A DNA stretch of 64,000 nucleotides. Origin: Whitmania pigra. Taxonomy: Eukaryota; Annelida; Clitellata; Hirudinida; Haemopidae. The notes below the pieces were generated by a model. That model searched no databases, had not been told where the DNA came from, and saw only the letters and a program-made list of their open reading frames with translations. Positions within the stretch are counted from its first letter, which is position 1; each line of letters starts with the position of its first letter. Where the stretch lies: NCBI GenBank assembly GCA_021613335.1, contig JAJTWR010000350.1, forward strand, positions 716,001 through 780,000, given 5' to 3'. Below, in pieces: positions 9,108 through 20,998 of the stretch. Made by a program: the position numbers and the translations under genes.

Positions 9108-11935
9108 ATGAACGTTGGGCGTTTGACGTCTTTGTTTTGACTAAAACTTGGATACCGTTCGACGCCCCTGGATGCATCATGCAAAGTCTCGCTCCTGACA
9201 GCTTCATCACCGTTCATCAACACCGTGGATCTTCAAATGACAAACGCGGAAGGGGCATAGCTGTCATTCACCGTCACGAATTGAAGTCCACAAACATCGG
9301 ATCTCCTGCTCATGCTGAATTCGAAGGCCCCCATTTCAAGCTCAACAAACGCAAGACATCTTTCATCATCTCATCCTTATATCGCCCACCTGGTCCCGTC
9401 ACGTCATCTTTCTTAAAAGAGTTTGAAGACCTCATCGAGTTTATTTCTTCCCACAACCTATCTTTCATTATTTGTGGAGTCTTCAACGCCGCTGGTTCAG
9501 GTACCATCATCGGTGAACATCTAGTAAAATTGATCGACTCCGATGGACTCATCCAACACGTAACTTCTCCAACTCACTCCAAAGGCCATATGCTAGATCT
9601 GATAATCACCCCATCATAACACGATAACCTCATCTCCAGTATAGAAATAAATGAAGTCACCTACTCTGATCATCACCTCATCTACTGCAATATCCCCATT
9701 GACAAACCTCCCCCCTCCATCGTATCCTTCATCGCCGCAGCCTCAGAAGGATCAACATGGACGTTTATGAGGAAGACCTTCTTCGCCTTTCTGAAGAACT
9801 CCTAATCAGCGATATCGACACTGACGGCTTCGCCACACAGGTCCATAAATCTCTAGAGGAGATCCTCTACAGACACGCCCCAATCTGGAAGTTTTCCAAC
9901 CGAGTCGGTCACCAACCTAATTACCAGCTCTCTCATGAAGCAATCGAGGCAAAGAAAGCCTGTCGGCTCTTGGAACGTCGCTATCTTCGTCAGCGCAATG
10001 ACGTCGCCAGGCAGCTTTACAAGTCAGCCAAGGAAACAGCCCAGATTGCCATCCTAGGGCCTCCTCCATCAAGGAAGAACTCAAGTCTGATGTAAACCCC
10101 CGTTCCATGTGGCACTCTCTTCACAAACTGCTTCACAGCCGTCCTCCTCAATATTATACCAACGATGACTGCTCAAACTTGGTCAAATTTTTTAACTCTT
10201 TTTTCATCTCGAAGATTACCAAAATCCACGAATTAATCGTCATCACCCTCGCCTCATCAACCATCTCATCTTTTCCAACCAATTTTCCAGGCAATTCTCA
10301 GGCACCCCAATCCCAGTCCTAAACCTGTGTCTTTGGAAGAGGTTCTCAAGCTTATTCACTGCCCAACAAGTCATCTTTTCTCGATACTCTCCCCACTCCT
10401 CTTTTCAAGAAATTCGCTTTAATTCTATCCCCAATCTTCTGTAAACTAGCAAATCTTTCTTTCAGTACTGGCAATTTTCCGTCCATATTCAAGAGGGCCC
10501 AAGTCCTTCCCCTTCTAAAAAAGCCAAGACTCGATCCAAGCTTGCCTACCAATTACAAACCCATCTCCAACCTCTACAATGTCAAAACTGCTAGAAAAAC
10601 TCATTCTTTCATTGACTTTCATTTTCAGACTCATTGCACCTCATATCACAACATCCCCTAACTTCTCCTCACTCCAATCTGCCTACAGACTTGGTTTCTC
10701 AGTGCACAGAAACAGCCCTTTCACACATCTTCGACAATCTCACCGACATCTGTGGCAAGGGCAATTGCGCTGTGATGGTTGGACTCGACCTCTCGGCTGC
10801 CTTTGATACCGTAAACCACCAGATATTGTTGGAGAGACTTCAGTCTGACTTTGGAATTGATGGCTTTGCACTCTCCTGGCTACAATCTTATCTTTCCAGC
10901 AGAACCCAATGTGTTGAACTATGTGATCACTCCTCCCCTCCAGTTGAACTACTTGCCGGTGTTCCTCAAGGCTCTGTCTTGGGACCTTTGCTTTTTGCAA
11001 CCCATACTTCACCTTTGTGTAACATTATTTTTAACTTCAACATATCCTTCCATCAATACGCAAATGTCACAAGTCTTTTCTCTAATCTTTCCAGCCACAG
11101 CATCTCAGATCATGTTAAAAATTTGCGGATGTGCGCGGATGCCATCAATGATTGGCATCTCGTTAACTTTCTCCAGCTGAATCCTCAGAAATCTGAAATT
11201 ATATTCGTTGTCACACCCGCTCGCCTCCTCTTTCTATAAGCATCGATGTCACCTCCTTCCTTCCTCTATTACCCTCAAGCTCCTCGGTGTTATTTTTGAT
11301 TCACACCTCACCTTTAAAGAACATTCCGCTTCTATTATCAAATCCTGCAATCATCTCATCTGGGCGATCTGGCACATCCGTCCGCTACTTTCCGTTGATA
11401 TAACTTCTGCCCTTGCTCGCTGCCTTGTTCTCTCTCGCATAGACTATTGTAACTCTTTTCTTTATGGCACATCTGCTTCTTTAATTCAATCCTTGCAACG
11501 CATCCAAAACAAGCTTGCCAAGCTTGTCCTCCTCAACCCTACCCTCAATAGCATGGACCGTCTGAAGAAATTGCAATGGTTGCCGATCCACAGTCGTATC
11601 ACTTTCAAAATTGCCCTCATGACATATCACACTATAGCAACATCCAGCCCACCTTATCCCCACCTACTAAATCGCCGCCAAACACCTGGTCTTCGCTCAT
11701 CGTCAGCCACTCAACTTCACCAACAGGTACATAGAGCATCCCTCTCAAACAGAGGCTTTTGATATGCCTCTCCAGCTGTCTGGAACAGACTCCCTCCCAC
11801 CGTCAGAGCCCAGCCATCCCTGGAGCTCTTCAAGCGCCACCTGATGACCCACCTCTTCACGACTTCATGGGACAGCGAAGACACAAGGCGCCTCGGGCGC
11901 TACGCACATGGCGCTTTATAAATTAATTATTATTG
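9108..11935 (+). mobile_element. Near full-length but inactivated LINE (L2/CR1-group): endonuclease and reverse transcriptase
   Basis: Plus-strand frames give an endonuclease-like segment (about 9137-9619: SLYRPPGPVTSSFLKEFEDL, then CGVFNAAG where GDFN is expected, then THSKGHMLDLIIT). After a linker comes a reverse transcriptase with LDLSAAFDTVNHQILLERL (about 10785-10840), GVPQGSVLGPLLF (about 10960-11000) and YANV where the catalytic YADD should be (about 11058). The C-terminal RTE end reads RIDYCNSFLYG (about 11440) and AWNRLP...LFKRHL (about 11780-11840), closing near 11918 with an ATTATTATT-type tail. Multiple frameshifts and the lost YADD aspartates make it non-autonomous. Paralogous DNA at about 4950-4990 lacks it. 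Confidence 0.85.
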
Positions 11936-11936
11936 T

Positions 11937-12211
11937 AGGTATTTCAGTAATCTAGATATTCTTTATGGATGGCTGGAATGATAGGACACGTCTTTGACAT
12001 AGCTTGTAAAAATAATGAATTATTTTTATTTTGAAACAATAGACAAATCTAATAAATTAATTTCAGTTTTTCGCCTCCTCAGTTCCAGTTCCAGTTTTTC
12101 ATAACCGCCACAGCCCCGTTCATCTACTTCCTGACCATTTGGGCAACAAACCATAGGACAATCACTACATCTAATATCACGCCGAGGAAATCCTTTTATG
12201 ATAATTGCCAA
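11937..12211 (-). pseudogene. Damaged antistasin-like terminal exon copy (T2)
   Basis: The exon (about 12050-12205) matches the terminal exon 5107-5264: PRRDIRCSDCPMV, then CPNGQEVDERGCGG. An 18-bp deletion relative to its paralog removes the CDVCGC end of the domain, losing the last cysteines, and the original stop is missed so the frame reads on. The copy is therefore disabled. Its flank toward 11937 resumes paralogy with 4990 onward after the LINE. Confidence 0.7.
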
Positions 12212-12412
12212 GACACAGTGTTAAGATTTTGACAAGTCAGAATAACAAACTTTTAAATTTAAGTACTTAATTTGGAACTGTTGACGAATAAAACAAGATT
12301 GCCAATTTATGCAAACTAACACGCATTGGTTTTGATGATATCGTTAAGTGACATCAAGAAAAACATGTTATTAGTTTTAAAATTAGAATTGATCTGGTTA
12401 AATTGAGACCAA

Positions 12413-12562
12413 CCTTTTTTGCACTCGCAAGTTTTACAACCTTGCTCGTCATTCACCGAAATCAAATTTTTACATGACTTTAATGATTTTCTCACCTTTT
12501 AGATGAACTTGTGGAAACATAACTACACAGAATATCAGAAGAATGGGATTAAGAAGCATCAT
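12413..12562 (-). pseudogene. Fused antistasin-like remnants: truncated domain exon joined to leader exon
   Basis: The leader exon 12496-12562 (MMLLN start, 67 bp, GTGAGA donor) is preserved. The next domain exon survives only as its 3' part (about 12413-12456, core NDEQGCKTCEC). A deletion of roughly 200 bp relative to 5533-5755 removed the first half of the domain exon and most of intron 1, so this locus copy lacks the domain-exon acceptor. Confidence 0.7.
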
Positions 12563-13035
12563 TCTCAATTTAGCTGTTTAAAACAAAAAATAACTTATTA
12601 TTCCCAATATTCACCTCAAAGTTAACTTTAACATACTCTCGATTATTAAGTTAGCAAAAAAATAAAATAATGAATTTTTTATGTTCGGTCTGCGAAATCG
12701 TGATTTCGTCGGCTAGAACTTCTAATATTTGCATTTATTTGTTGCAATATCCTCAGAAGTCAAGACCTTCGAGGTAACCTTTGCTTTTGACGCAGTCGTT
12801 GATCGAGGATAAAAATTAAGAACAATTTAAACTACTTGGATGTTAAAAATTTGTAAATTTCCAAAACTAATGCATAAAGTCGATATACTGCGATGTATTT
12901 AAAGTGTTACATCACGTGATCACGACCCAAAAAACCCAAAGATTATTGATGATAAATAAGTGGCTAAAGCAAGTCTGCGAATTAAAAGTTTTTGGCTCGA
13001 AATCTCTTCAGGGTGAAGTGGTTGTTAAAGCAAAT
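12563..13035. repeat. Segmental duplication, copy IV
   Basis: Colinear with 5856-6503 (same diagnostic bases) but with about 160 bp missing near 12932. Contains ATCACGTGAT at 12911-12920. Confidence 0.8.
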
Positions 13036-13243
13036 CATCGACATAAGTCAATAGATTAACGGCTAGTCAATAGATTAACGATACAACATGGCCATTGTTT
13101 CTGTAATTTCTGTAAAAAAAAAGTTTTTGGCTCGAAATCTCTTCAGGGTGAAGTGGTTGTTAAAGCAAATCATCGACATAAGTCAATAGATTAACGGCTA
13201 GTCAATAGATTAACGATACAACATGGCCATTGTTTCTGTAATA
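12986..13243 (+). repeat. Tandem duplication of 135 bp
   Basis: The block beginning AAGTTTTTGGCTCGAAATC is repeated with a 135-base offset (12991 versus 13126) and includes the phrases GTCAATAGATTAACG and ACATGGCCATTGTTTCTGTA in both copies. The second copy runs directly into the hAT-like transposase relic, so the duplication spans the junction between the antistasin flank and the transposon. Confidence 0.85.
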
Positions 13244-13870
13244 TCAAACTGTTCGAATCTTTTTTCAAACTGTTCTATGAGTGTTTCAAGGTGGATAATA
13301 AATGATGACGGGTCAAGATTTTCATCACTTACCAGTTTATTCACATTTGGGAAACGCACGAGGGACTTAATTTTCAGATGAGATATCAAAAAATATAGCA
13401 TCTAGTTAATTAAGTTTACAGAGCCTGTCATTGAAACAATATGTTTTTCATTTCCATTAATGCATTCAAATTTGTCGATGATATCTGTGAGAAACCCCAA
13501 GTCCATTAATCAGAAAAGATCATTCATTTGATCAAAGTTTTTTAGATTCGTGGAATTTTTGAATCTCTTCAATTAAGCTTAAAAATTTTGCGAGCATATC
13601 GTTGAGCCATCGAACCTCTGCGTGTACAATAAGATCTGAATATTTATCTTCAGTAAGACCCTGACAGTCGGTGCATTAAAAGTGCTGCTCGAATAGAGTT
13701 AATAGTTTTCATAACTAACTTCATAACTTGATTTTTATCAAATGAAAGTATTTTACTGCTCAAAACTTTCTGATTGATAATACAATGTTTCGTTCGCCAT
13801 AAAGTTGGGAAAGCATTCATAAATATAAAATTTTCGAAAATGTTTTGGGAAAGACGCTTCACACAATTTT
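13205..13870 (-). mobile_element. Decayed hAT-like transposase fragment
   Basis: Minus-strand pieces correspond in order to the central part of ZBED/GTF2IRD2-type hAT transposases: MKTINSIRAALLMHRL (about 13660-13710), VHAEVRWLNDMLAKFLSLIEEI (about 13562-13627), a LGFLTDIIDKFE piece (about 13470-13505) and FPNVNKLVSDENLDP (about 13300-13345). Stops interrupt the frame between pieces. No termini were recognised. Confidence 0.75.
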
Positions 13871-14179
13871 GGTAAAACTTGGATTAAAATGGCATTACAT
13901 CATATTACCCCACAGTATTTGATATCCACCAAGATGACAGCAAATTAGACGCCAAAAACTAAATAACTCATCTTTTCGCAGATTAAAATGTTCAATTATT
14001 TTAATTTTATTCATGAATAAATTAATAATGTATGTGACAGGTCACATCACACCTTTCAACATGGTTCAAATGACCAATCACATATGAACTATGCACATAA
14101 CAAATTATTAAAAATCCTTTGCTTGCCAGACAAAATTCAAACAAATAGTATTTCATAAAATTAGATAATTATGATCATT

Positions 14180-17100
14180 TTATACCAATTGGTCATCATG
14201 ATCAGACAGTTCACCCAAGTAAGCTCCTCTCTCAATTATTGTCAGAGGAGGAGGAGATGCTCCACCAGAGAAGAAAAAATCAGCCTCTTCAACAGTGGGT
14301 ATTATACCCTGATTTCCAAACAATGACATTTTATCATCATCATTCAACAGATCATCCCAGTCATTTTCCATAAGATCAAATGCATCCTCACAATCTGGAA
14401 GTTCTACATTTTCTTTCTGGTTGCGCCGGTCAATAACAAATTTATTGTTACGTGGTAAAAGATCGGGGCAAATTTCAATATCCTCTGAAGGCTCTTGCTC
14501 TTTTAGGAAATCAGGAAGTTTCAAATACTGAGCAGAGCATTTGCCACGTTGCCCTTCAAAAGCCCGGGCTTGTGACTCTGAAATTAATCTGATAAGATTC
14601 TGTTCTTCCTTAGCTTTAACTGTTGGTTGCTGGGCATTGGATGGAAGATTTGCTGTACTTTGTGCTTTCTCTTTAAGAACTAGGCTATCCCGAACCGAAC
14701 CTTTACTGGCCCTGGATTGTACAATCCCCATATCTGTTGAGGTTCTTTTAATAAAATTGAACAACTTGACTTTCGATGATTTCTTCTGTCCTTTAAACCA
14801 GTCTTCTGCACCATCGAGATTTGAAGCCCCATTTTCATCATAAGCCAGATAGCAGAAAAAAGTGGCAAATGGTGAGTTCTTTGACACCTGAGGTAAAACA
14901 TCTTGAAAGAGATTTCTTAAAGCTAAAATAGTGGATGCTGATTGATTGGCTTCAAGGTTTTGAATGGCCTTTGATATTTCATCCCCAGAATATGTTCTAT
15001 CTCCTTGCTTATCAATGGCAATGACTTTGCAATTAAAAATGGAAGCATTAACATTCCATTCAATTTTTGGTAAAACACCATCCATGGTTTTAACAACCCA
15101 TTCTTGACCAACAAAGCCTTTAGACAACAAAACTGGTTCTATCACATCCATGAGGGATACATTCATTTTATATCTGATTAGTAATGGCTTGTCTTTAGGC
15201 AGATCAAGTCTTAAAAATCCAAGTCTTTGGAAAGAGATTATTTTGTTATTGAGTACACTCGAAGGATCAGAAAGAGCTACCAATCTTCCAGTTTCCTCTT
15301 CGACGGGATGAATGAAAGGCATGCCAGGGTCGATGTTAGATCCGAGCTTAGACAAACATTCGGCAACTGTACCACGATTGGATGTTGGGATACGTGCCAT
15401 GACACCAGTTTGCGGCAACACAGCCCCACAAAAGCATTCTGCATTCTTTCCTCTCCTAAGACTGAGTGAGTTGGTGGAGCTCAGAGATGATGGTCTAAGA
15501 CTGCCTGAACTTTTCAATGAACATATCTCATCTTGTTGATCCGTCTGATTTACATTTTCATTGAGCATCTGAATTAAAGATTTCCGTCCTTTCCAGAAAT
15601 TCAGCAAAGACTTCCGTTTCTCCTGTTTGGGCTTTTCATTTGCTGGTTCCGCTTTGACTAAAACACCCTCAGAAGTGACGAGGCTCGGATGCTCAAAAGG
15701 CTTGCCACTCTGCTCATCAATTAGTGCTTGATTGTAGAGGTCAGAAGTCTTGAAGCGAACATATTTGTCCTGCTTCATAAGCTGTTGAATCTATTGAGAT
15801 AAATTGGAAAAAGTTTAGATCAATATAGAATGATAATGCTAAACATATAAATGGCTAGTGCATAACAAACTCACATGCTTCTGAGCAACATCAAAAATAT
15901 CACAAAGAGCAGAAGGGTTCTCGTTAATTCGACTTTCAATCATTCTCCTTGTGTTACAATCAATGTTTACTTCATATGGCGCATTTTGGCTTATGTGGGT
16001 ATCATAGATTTTTTTTATGGCATCTACAACAGCTTTATTGTCCAAGTTTGAAGAAATAAACATTTGCTTGAAGTTTTTACATTTTAGCCAGAACAACAAA
16101 TTCTCTGAACAATATTCTTTCTTCAAAAACTCCATAAAAGTAGCAACTCCAGCTTCATCATTCAAAAGGAACTCAAAATTCAGAGCCCATTGCTCTGCAC
16201 GACTCATGTTGACTTCCTGCATTTTGTTGATATCTCCAGATGAAAAACTCAGCTTTTTAGGAAATTCATTTTCTTCATTTCTTCCATCTTTTTTGTTACA
16301 TTTCTCAATGCTGTCTAGATAACCTTCAAATGATGAGCAGATGGACTTGTTTTGCAACAAATTGGAATCATTTTGAACATCCCTAGATGAAAGAGCTGGA
16401 TGTGTCAAATCAGAATTTTGAGAAATTTCAGCAAATCTTCTGTCAACATTGTTTTTATTCCTCTTATAAGGCAAGGGTTTGCAAGGTGTAGATGTGAACA
16501 TTGCTTTATTTGGTGTTGGTTGAAACTCATTTTTAAACGTGTTGACTTTTTTTGAAGGTGTTGGAATAAAAGATTTCAAAACAGAGTTTTGAGGATTAAT
16601 AGCTTTTCTAGCAGGAATTTGAGGTGCTTCATTCATGTCAAGGTTAGGGCTTCCATGACCTGAAGGAGCAGGTAGGTCATGGTCGAAGAACCTCCTTTTC
16701 TCCTTCTTTAGAAATTCTTTTCTCAAACCCTTGTTATTGACTAGTTCCGCTCCTTCACCGTCGACATGCCGCTCTGAATCGTTCGAACCTTTCTCTTTCA
16801 TATGTCCAACACGTGGAGCAATACAACAAATTACTTCATCAACCGTCTTTGGAAACTCCAGACATGTGTTTTCAGAGCTACTGTTGCACTCAATTCCAAA
16901 AATTCTTGCCAAGGAATAGTGCTTTGAGTGCGGCACTGCAGACGGATCGATCCGAAATACGTGGCAAGTACTGCAGTATGGCCGCTCCTCAGAAGCAATG
17001 ACAATGACAAACATTCTTCCTTCTTCTGATGATGGAGGCTCCCCACACCATTTGATACTTTCCATGGCATATCTTCCTATCAATTGTTGAGTCCTGTTGA

Positions 17101-18372
17101 TCACCTGAATGCCTTCAGGGTGTGCAAACATTAGAGCAACTCGTTCCCCACCCTTTGAAGAATGGGCACGCCTTGCTGCTATTAAGGCTGCATCTGCATG
17201 AGACTTTTTCCGAAAGTCAGTTGGAACATCAGTTGAACTGATGTAGTTTACCACAAACCATGAAATGCTGTTTGCATTAGCAAACAAACCCTCCTTATTC
17301 TGCAATGAATTGTTTTCGTCTTTCTTCTTTTGAAGCATCTTTTCTTGACTGACATTTGGCTGCTTATTTGCTTTATTTTCCTTGTCAGATTTTGGTTTAC
17401 ACATCTCAGATTTTTGTCTGTTTGCTATAACTGGAGAGTCTTTCATGAGATCAGAAACATTGTTTACTTTCTCCATCAAAGGTCTTTGCACTTGTTCAAT
17501 GCTTGCCTTTGGTCCCATATGTTTTGAAATACCTTCAGAATGTTTGTCTCTGCAATAAGATCTGAGCTTGTTCTTAGCCAAACCCACTTCCATAGATCTT
17601 TCCATCCACAAATGATATTTATCTTCTGAACCTTCATCATCCATACTTTGATCCATAAGCCTTTGAATTTCCAATGCTGAATTCACTGGCTGTTTGCCAG
17701 CTAGCTTTGCATTAACATTCTGATTATTTTGTCCTTTCCATTGAGCATCATGAAAAGGCTCACGATTCATTCTATAACCATTTTCAAAGCGACAATCTAA
17801 TTGATACTGGTAATTTTGGATGTGAGGTTTGGCCAAGCTGTTACTTGCTGAAGAATTGAGTTTGCTCTCATATATACCCAACTTCAGCACATTTCCTGAA
17901 TGATTCAATTCCTTGAGAATGTTCTCGTGAGGCAAATGTTTGACATTTTTACCATCTAAAAATCATTTAGAATCTTAAAAATTATGATAAAAAAATAATG
18001 ATGTAAACATCCCATAAAATAAGGCTGACTACTCAAGATAATAATTTTGATGTAAATAGATGTGCAGTGAATTGATAAATCTATCACTCACAGTCAACCC
18101 CCTTATTACCTATCAAATTATAATTTTTAGCCATAAAATACTTCAAAAACCGGTCTTATTGAACTTACTGATTAAAATAATAAATTCCATTTGCTTCAAG
18201 CCAGCTCTGTCAGCTGGACTTCCAGGAACAACGTTGTTAATGTGACACGGATTTTCACCAGCAATGCTGAAGCCAAAACCAAATTCGTCTTTCTTAATCC
18301 AAATTTCTCTGATTATGGGAACACTGTGCACATCCCCTGGCATGTAATTAGGACCCCTGTATCCATACATTT
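14180..18372 (-). CDS. loco/RGS12: Loco/RGS12-RGS14-type regulator of G-protein signalling (PDZ-PTB-RGS-RBD-RBD-GoLoco)
   Basis: Three exons join in frame: 18169-18372 (first ATG at 18370), 15875-17955 and 14183-15790 with stop TAA 14180-14182, about 1297 aa. The PDZ domain (residues about 16-96; GFGFSI loop, GSPADRAGLKQ, NGKNVKHLPHE) crosses the first junction. A PTB domain spans about 296-450. The RGS domain (about 650-775; LLNDEAGVATFMEFL, ENLLFWLKC, FDVAQKH) crosses the second junction. Two Ras-binding-like domains follow at about 880-950 and 955-1030, and a GoLoco motif at about 1155-1176 (LIRLISESQARAFEGQRG). This is the full RGS12 architecture. Family members accelerate GTP hydrolysis on Galpha-i/o, and their GoLoco motif holds Galpha-i-GDP, acting at membranes and in cell polarity. 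The exon with the ATG begins only two bases before it, so an upstream exon may add 5' UTR or N-terminal residues. The RhoGEF gene lies on the opposite strand 4.2 kb away. Confidence 0.93.
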
Positions 18373-19380
18373 CTGCAAGCAAATATGTTGAAAGTGCAAC
18401 TTTATTAAATTGAATATATGAGCACACTGTTTACAAATGACACTTTATGAAGCCTCTTGAAATTTATGCGATCACACGAAAATGCCAGTTCAGTATGAAT
18501 TACACATCTTCGACATTGTTCATAAAATCGCATAATCTTGAATTACGTATAATTTAAGCAAATCGTAAAGTGTCATTCTAGTTGGAGGTGCTGTAGTTGA
18601 CCAAGAAATATTCATTTGTAAACATTCCATTTTAAAAATAAGTGGTCAGGTTTAAAACAACTTACATAAAATCCAATTAGATATATCCAAATATTAAAAA
18701 CTTAACGGCGGCCAGATTCGCGCAACCAAGTAAAACCAAAACAAAACTTTAAAATGAGAGGTAGAATACCACGTGATCAAGTTACTTCTAGGTAATTGGC
18801 TGAACATTTTTAAATTTATTAAAATTACAAAACAAGAAAGCAAAGTCAAATTATGAGCCTTGTAAAAAGGAAGTTCAAATGCTTCTAAATGCTAGAATGC
18901 TACATTCTAAAAATTAATTATTAATTTAGTTCGCATTGCGGGCCACAAAATTGACCAATTACAATTTTATTTAAAATGTGACCAAAAATTTGATAATAAG
19001 AAAGTAATGCAACATCAATTGAACTCGACAGAGCAAACTTACTATATTCATATCAACTTTTGTGATATATTAGTTTTATTCATTTATTTACCAAAAAAAG
19101 TAATGAGGACGTGTTCAAATTAAGTTAACTTTTTATTTATATTTAAATACGGAATAATCCACAACTTTTCTGTCAAAGCATCAGGTATTTATTTACGCCA
19201 ACCAGTTGATTGGGATCTTCACCCCACAAAAATTGTTAGGATATCCCCAGTAAGTGCTTTCAACATTCTTCTTCAAGTGGGGATTCCATACCTGTAAGCG
19301 TTAATCCTGTTATTAGGTTAAGTTAATTAAGGTGGTTAGTATTTTATATGAAGAATGTGTTCATTATTAATATCCATTCT
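18373..19380. other. Intergenic or 5' region of the Loco gene
   Basis: AT-rich DNA upstream of the visible first coding exon of Loco. I see no further coding exon, but a non-coding first exon would lie here. Confidence 0.4.
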
Positions 19381-19381
19381 A

Positions 19382-19965
19382 CAGCAGGTATGTCAAACTC
19401 AAATAAGCACCGTGGGTCGCATAAGATAATTTCAGTATTCCAACGGTCTGCACCACCAAACCTAATAAACCGATATTGTAGGTTTATTTAATGAAATTTA
19501 ATTAACACGCATGTTACAACGGCTATAGTAATCTACCGCTCTACAACGCTAAATTTAACAGTTGTAATCAAGCATTTATTCAAGACAACTCAATCATCTT
19601 TAGTGTTTTGCCCTGAGGCTTGATGCTTCCTTTTCAGGACAATTTTTTGTATGCCTGGCTGAAACGTATTCGCATTTCCAACTTTGATCAGGTATGACAA
19701 ATATTCATCAGTCAGCCTTGTTCTCTGAATCGTTTTTGTTGCTTTCATGAAATAAAATCTTCAAAGGTAAACCATAATAACTAGAATCGTTTCAACCTTT
19801 TCATTTCAAAATTATATTTTGTAGACATTTGTTGATTTTAATGTTTAAACTGCAGTTATCGCCATTGAATGAGACAATTACCTTAAACTATGTATGCTGT
19901 ATGCTTGAAAAGGGCCTCATGCGGTATGGGCCGCTTGTTTGACTACATCATACTAATGGCGTATT
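19382..19965. mobile_element. Probable non-autonomous hAT-like MITE
   Basis: The left end reads CAGCAGGTATGTCAAACTC followed by GGGTCGCAT. The right end on the opposite strand reads GTAGTCAAACAAGCGGCCC followed by ACCGCAT. These are imperfect inverted ends of the GTCAAACTC...GGGCCGCAT type seen in some hAT elements. No transposase reading frame was recognised between them and no clean 8-bp duplication was found. Confidence 0.4.
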
Positions 19966-20608
19966 ATCAAAAAACCGTTGGAAAGTTACTAAAGTTTTAA
20001 TGAACAACATCATTTCAAATGTAAAAAATCATCAATTTGATTCTATAGACACAAAATTCTGTTCACTTTTAGAAAAGTATGAAAGGCCTTAAGTTTTGAA
20101 TGCCTAAATTTTAAACTTTTCGATTCCCTTGCAGCAGCCTCAAGAAACCATTTTGACTTTAAAAAGGATCCATACGATTGCTTAAACATTGCAAAATATA
20201 TCTGTAATATAACAATATTTGTTAGAAAATATAATTCAATTGCAAAAAATTGCGCCATTCGCATAACGTCAGAGGAGCTTTTTTAACCATTTTCATAGCG
20301 CATATGTTTCGAAAACGACACATTAAAAATTGAAATAAGTACTTTGAGGTGGGTTAGCAGAAAAATCGAAGTAGTTTCAACGAATGATGATTTTTCGGCG
20401 ATTTGATTATGAATACTGACAATATTTAAACAGATTTTCAAGGATAAACAATATTCTAATATCCTAATTATTATAAATAAAATGCATGATATTAGCTAAG
20501 CAATATACTCATCAATCTATATCAATTTTTGTTTATATTTTACTTAATAGTGTAATTAATATTAATTTATTCAAGTACAATATACAAATATCATTTTTAA
20601 GCTGAATT

Positions 20609-20998
20609 TCAAGAGATGAGAAAATATATCCAGTAAATAGAAAGTACAATGTAAATTACTAATTTCTGGGCAGGATCAAACAAGTTGTAATTCTGTGGAA
20701 TGTCCTTGCTCATTTTCTCTTGGATTTTCTTTCTCATTTCCGATGGAATGTCGACTGCGGTTGATGATTTTTCTTTAATGTGTTTCTTGTATATGTTCTT
20801 CATGGCAGCTTTGATCTTTTTGTTTTTTGCATTCATTTCATAGAGCTTCTTATAGTTCCTGCATTTGAGCCAGAATATAAGTTTCGAAGAGTTCCTTTCG
20901 GTACGGAGAAACCTCATGAAAGTTGCAGCACCAGCTTCGTCGTTCAGCAGAATGTCGAAACTAAAAGCCCATCCATCTGTCCTCAGTTCAACTGCCAA
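20609..20998 (-). pseudogene. Isolated second RGS-domain exon (Loco paralog, partial gene or pseudogene)
   Basis: An open minus-strand frame encodes most of an RGS domain: LLNDEAGAATFMRFL, KLIFWLKCRNYKK and LFDPAQKL match the Loco RGS block (LLNDEAGVATFMEFL, ENLLFWLKCKNFKQ, IFDVAQKH) at corresponding positions. A potential donor GTAATT follows AQKL, exactly where Loco has its exon junction. No PDZ, PTB, Ras-binding or GoLoco sequence and no following RGS exon were found between 18.4 and 20.6 kb, and there is no ATG before the domain in this frame. It may be a tandem duplicate exon, a decayed gene or a small RGS gene with unseen exons. The frame is intact and residues are conserved, so loss of function is not proven. 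Confidence 0.6.
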
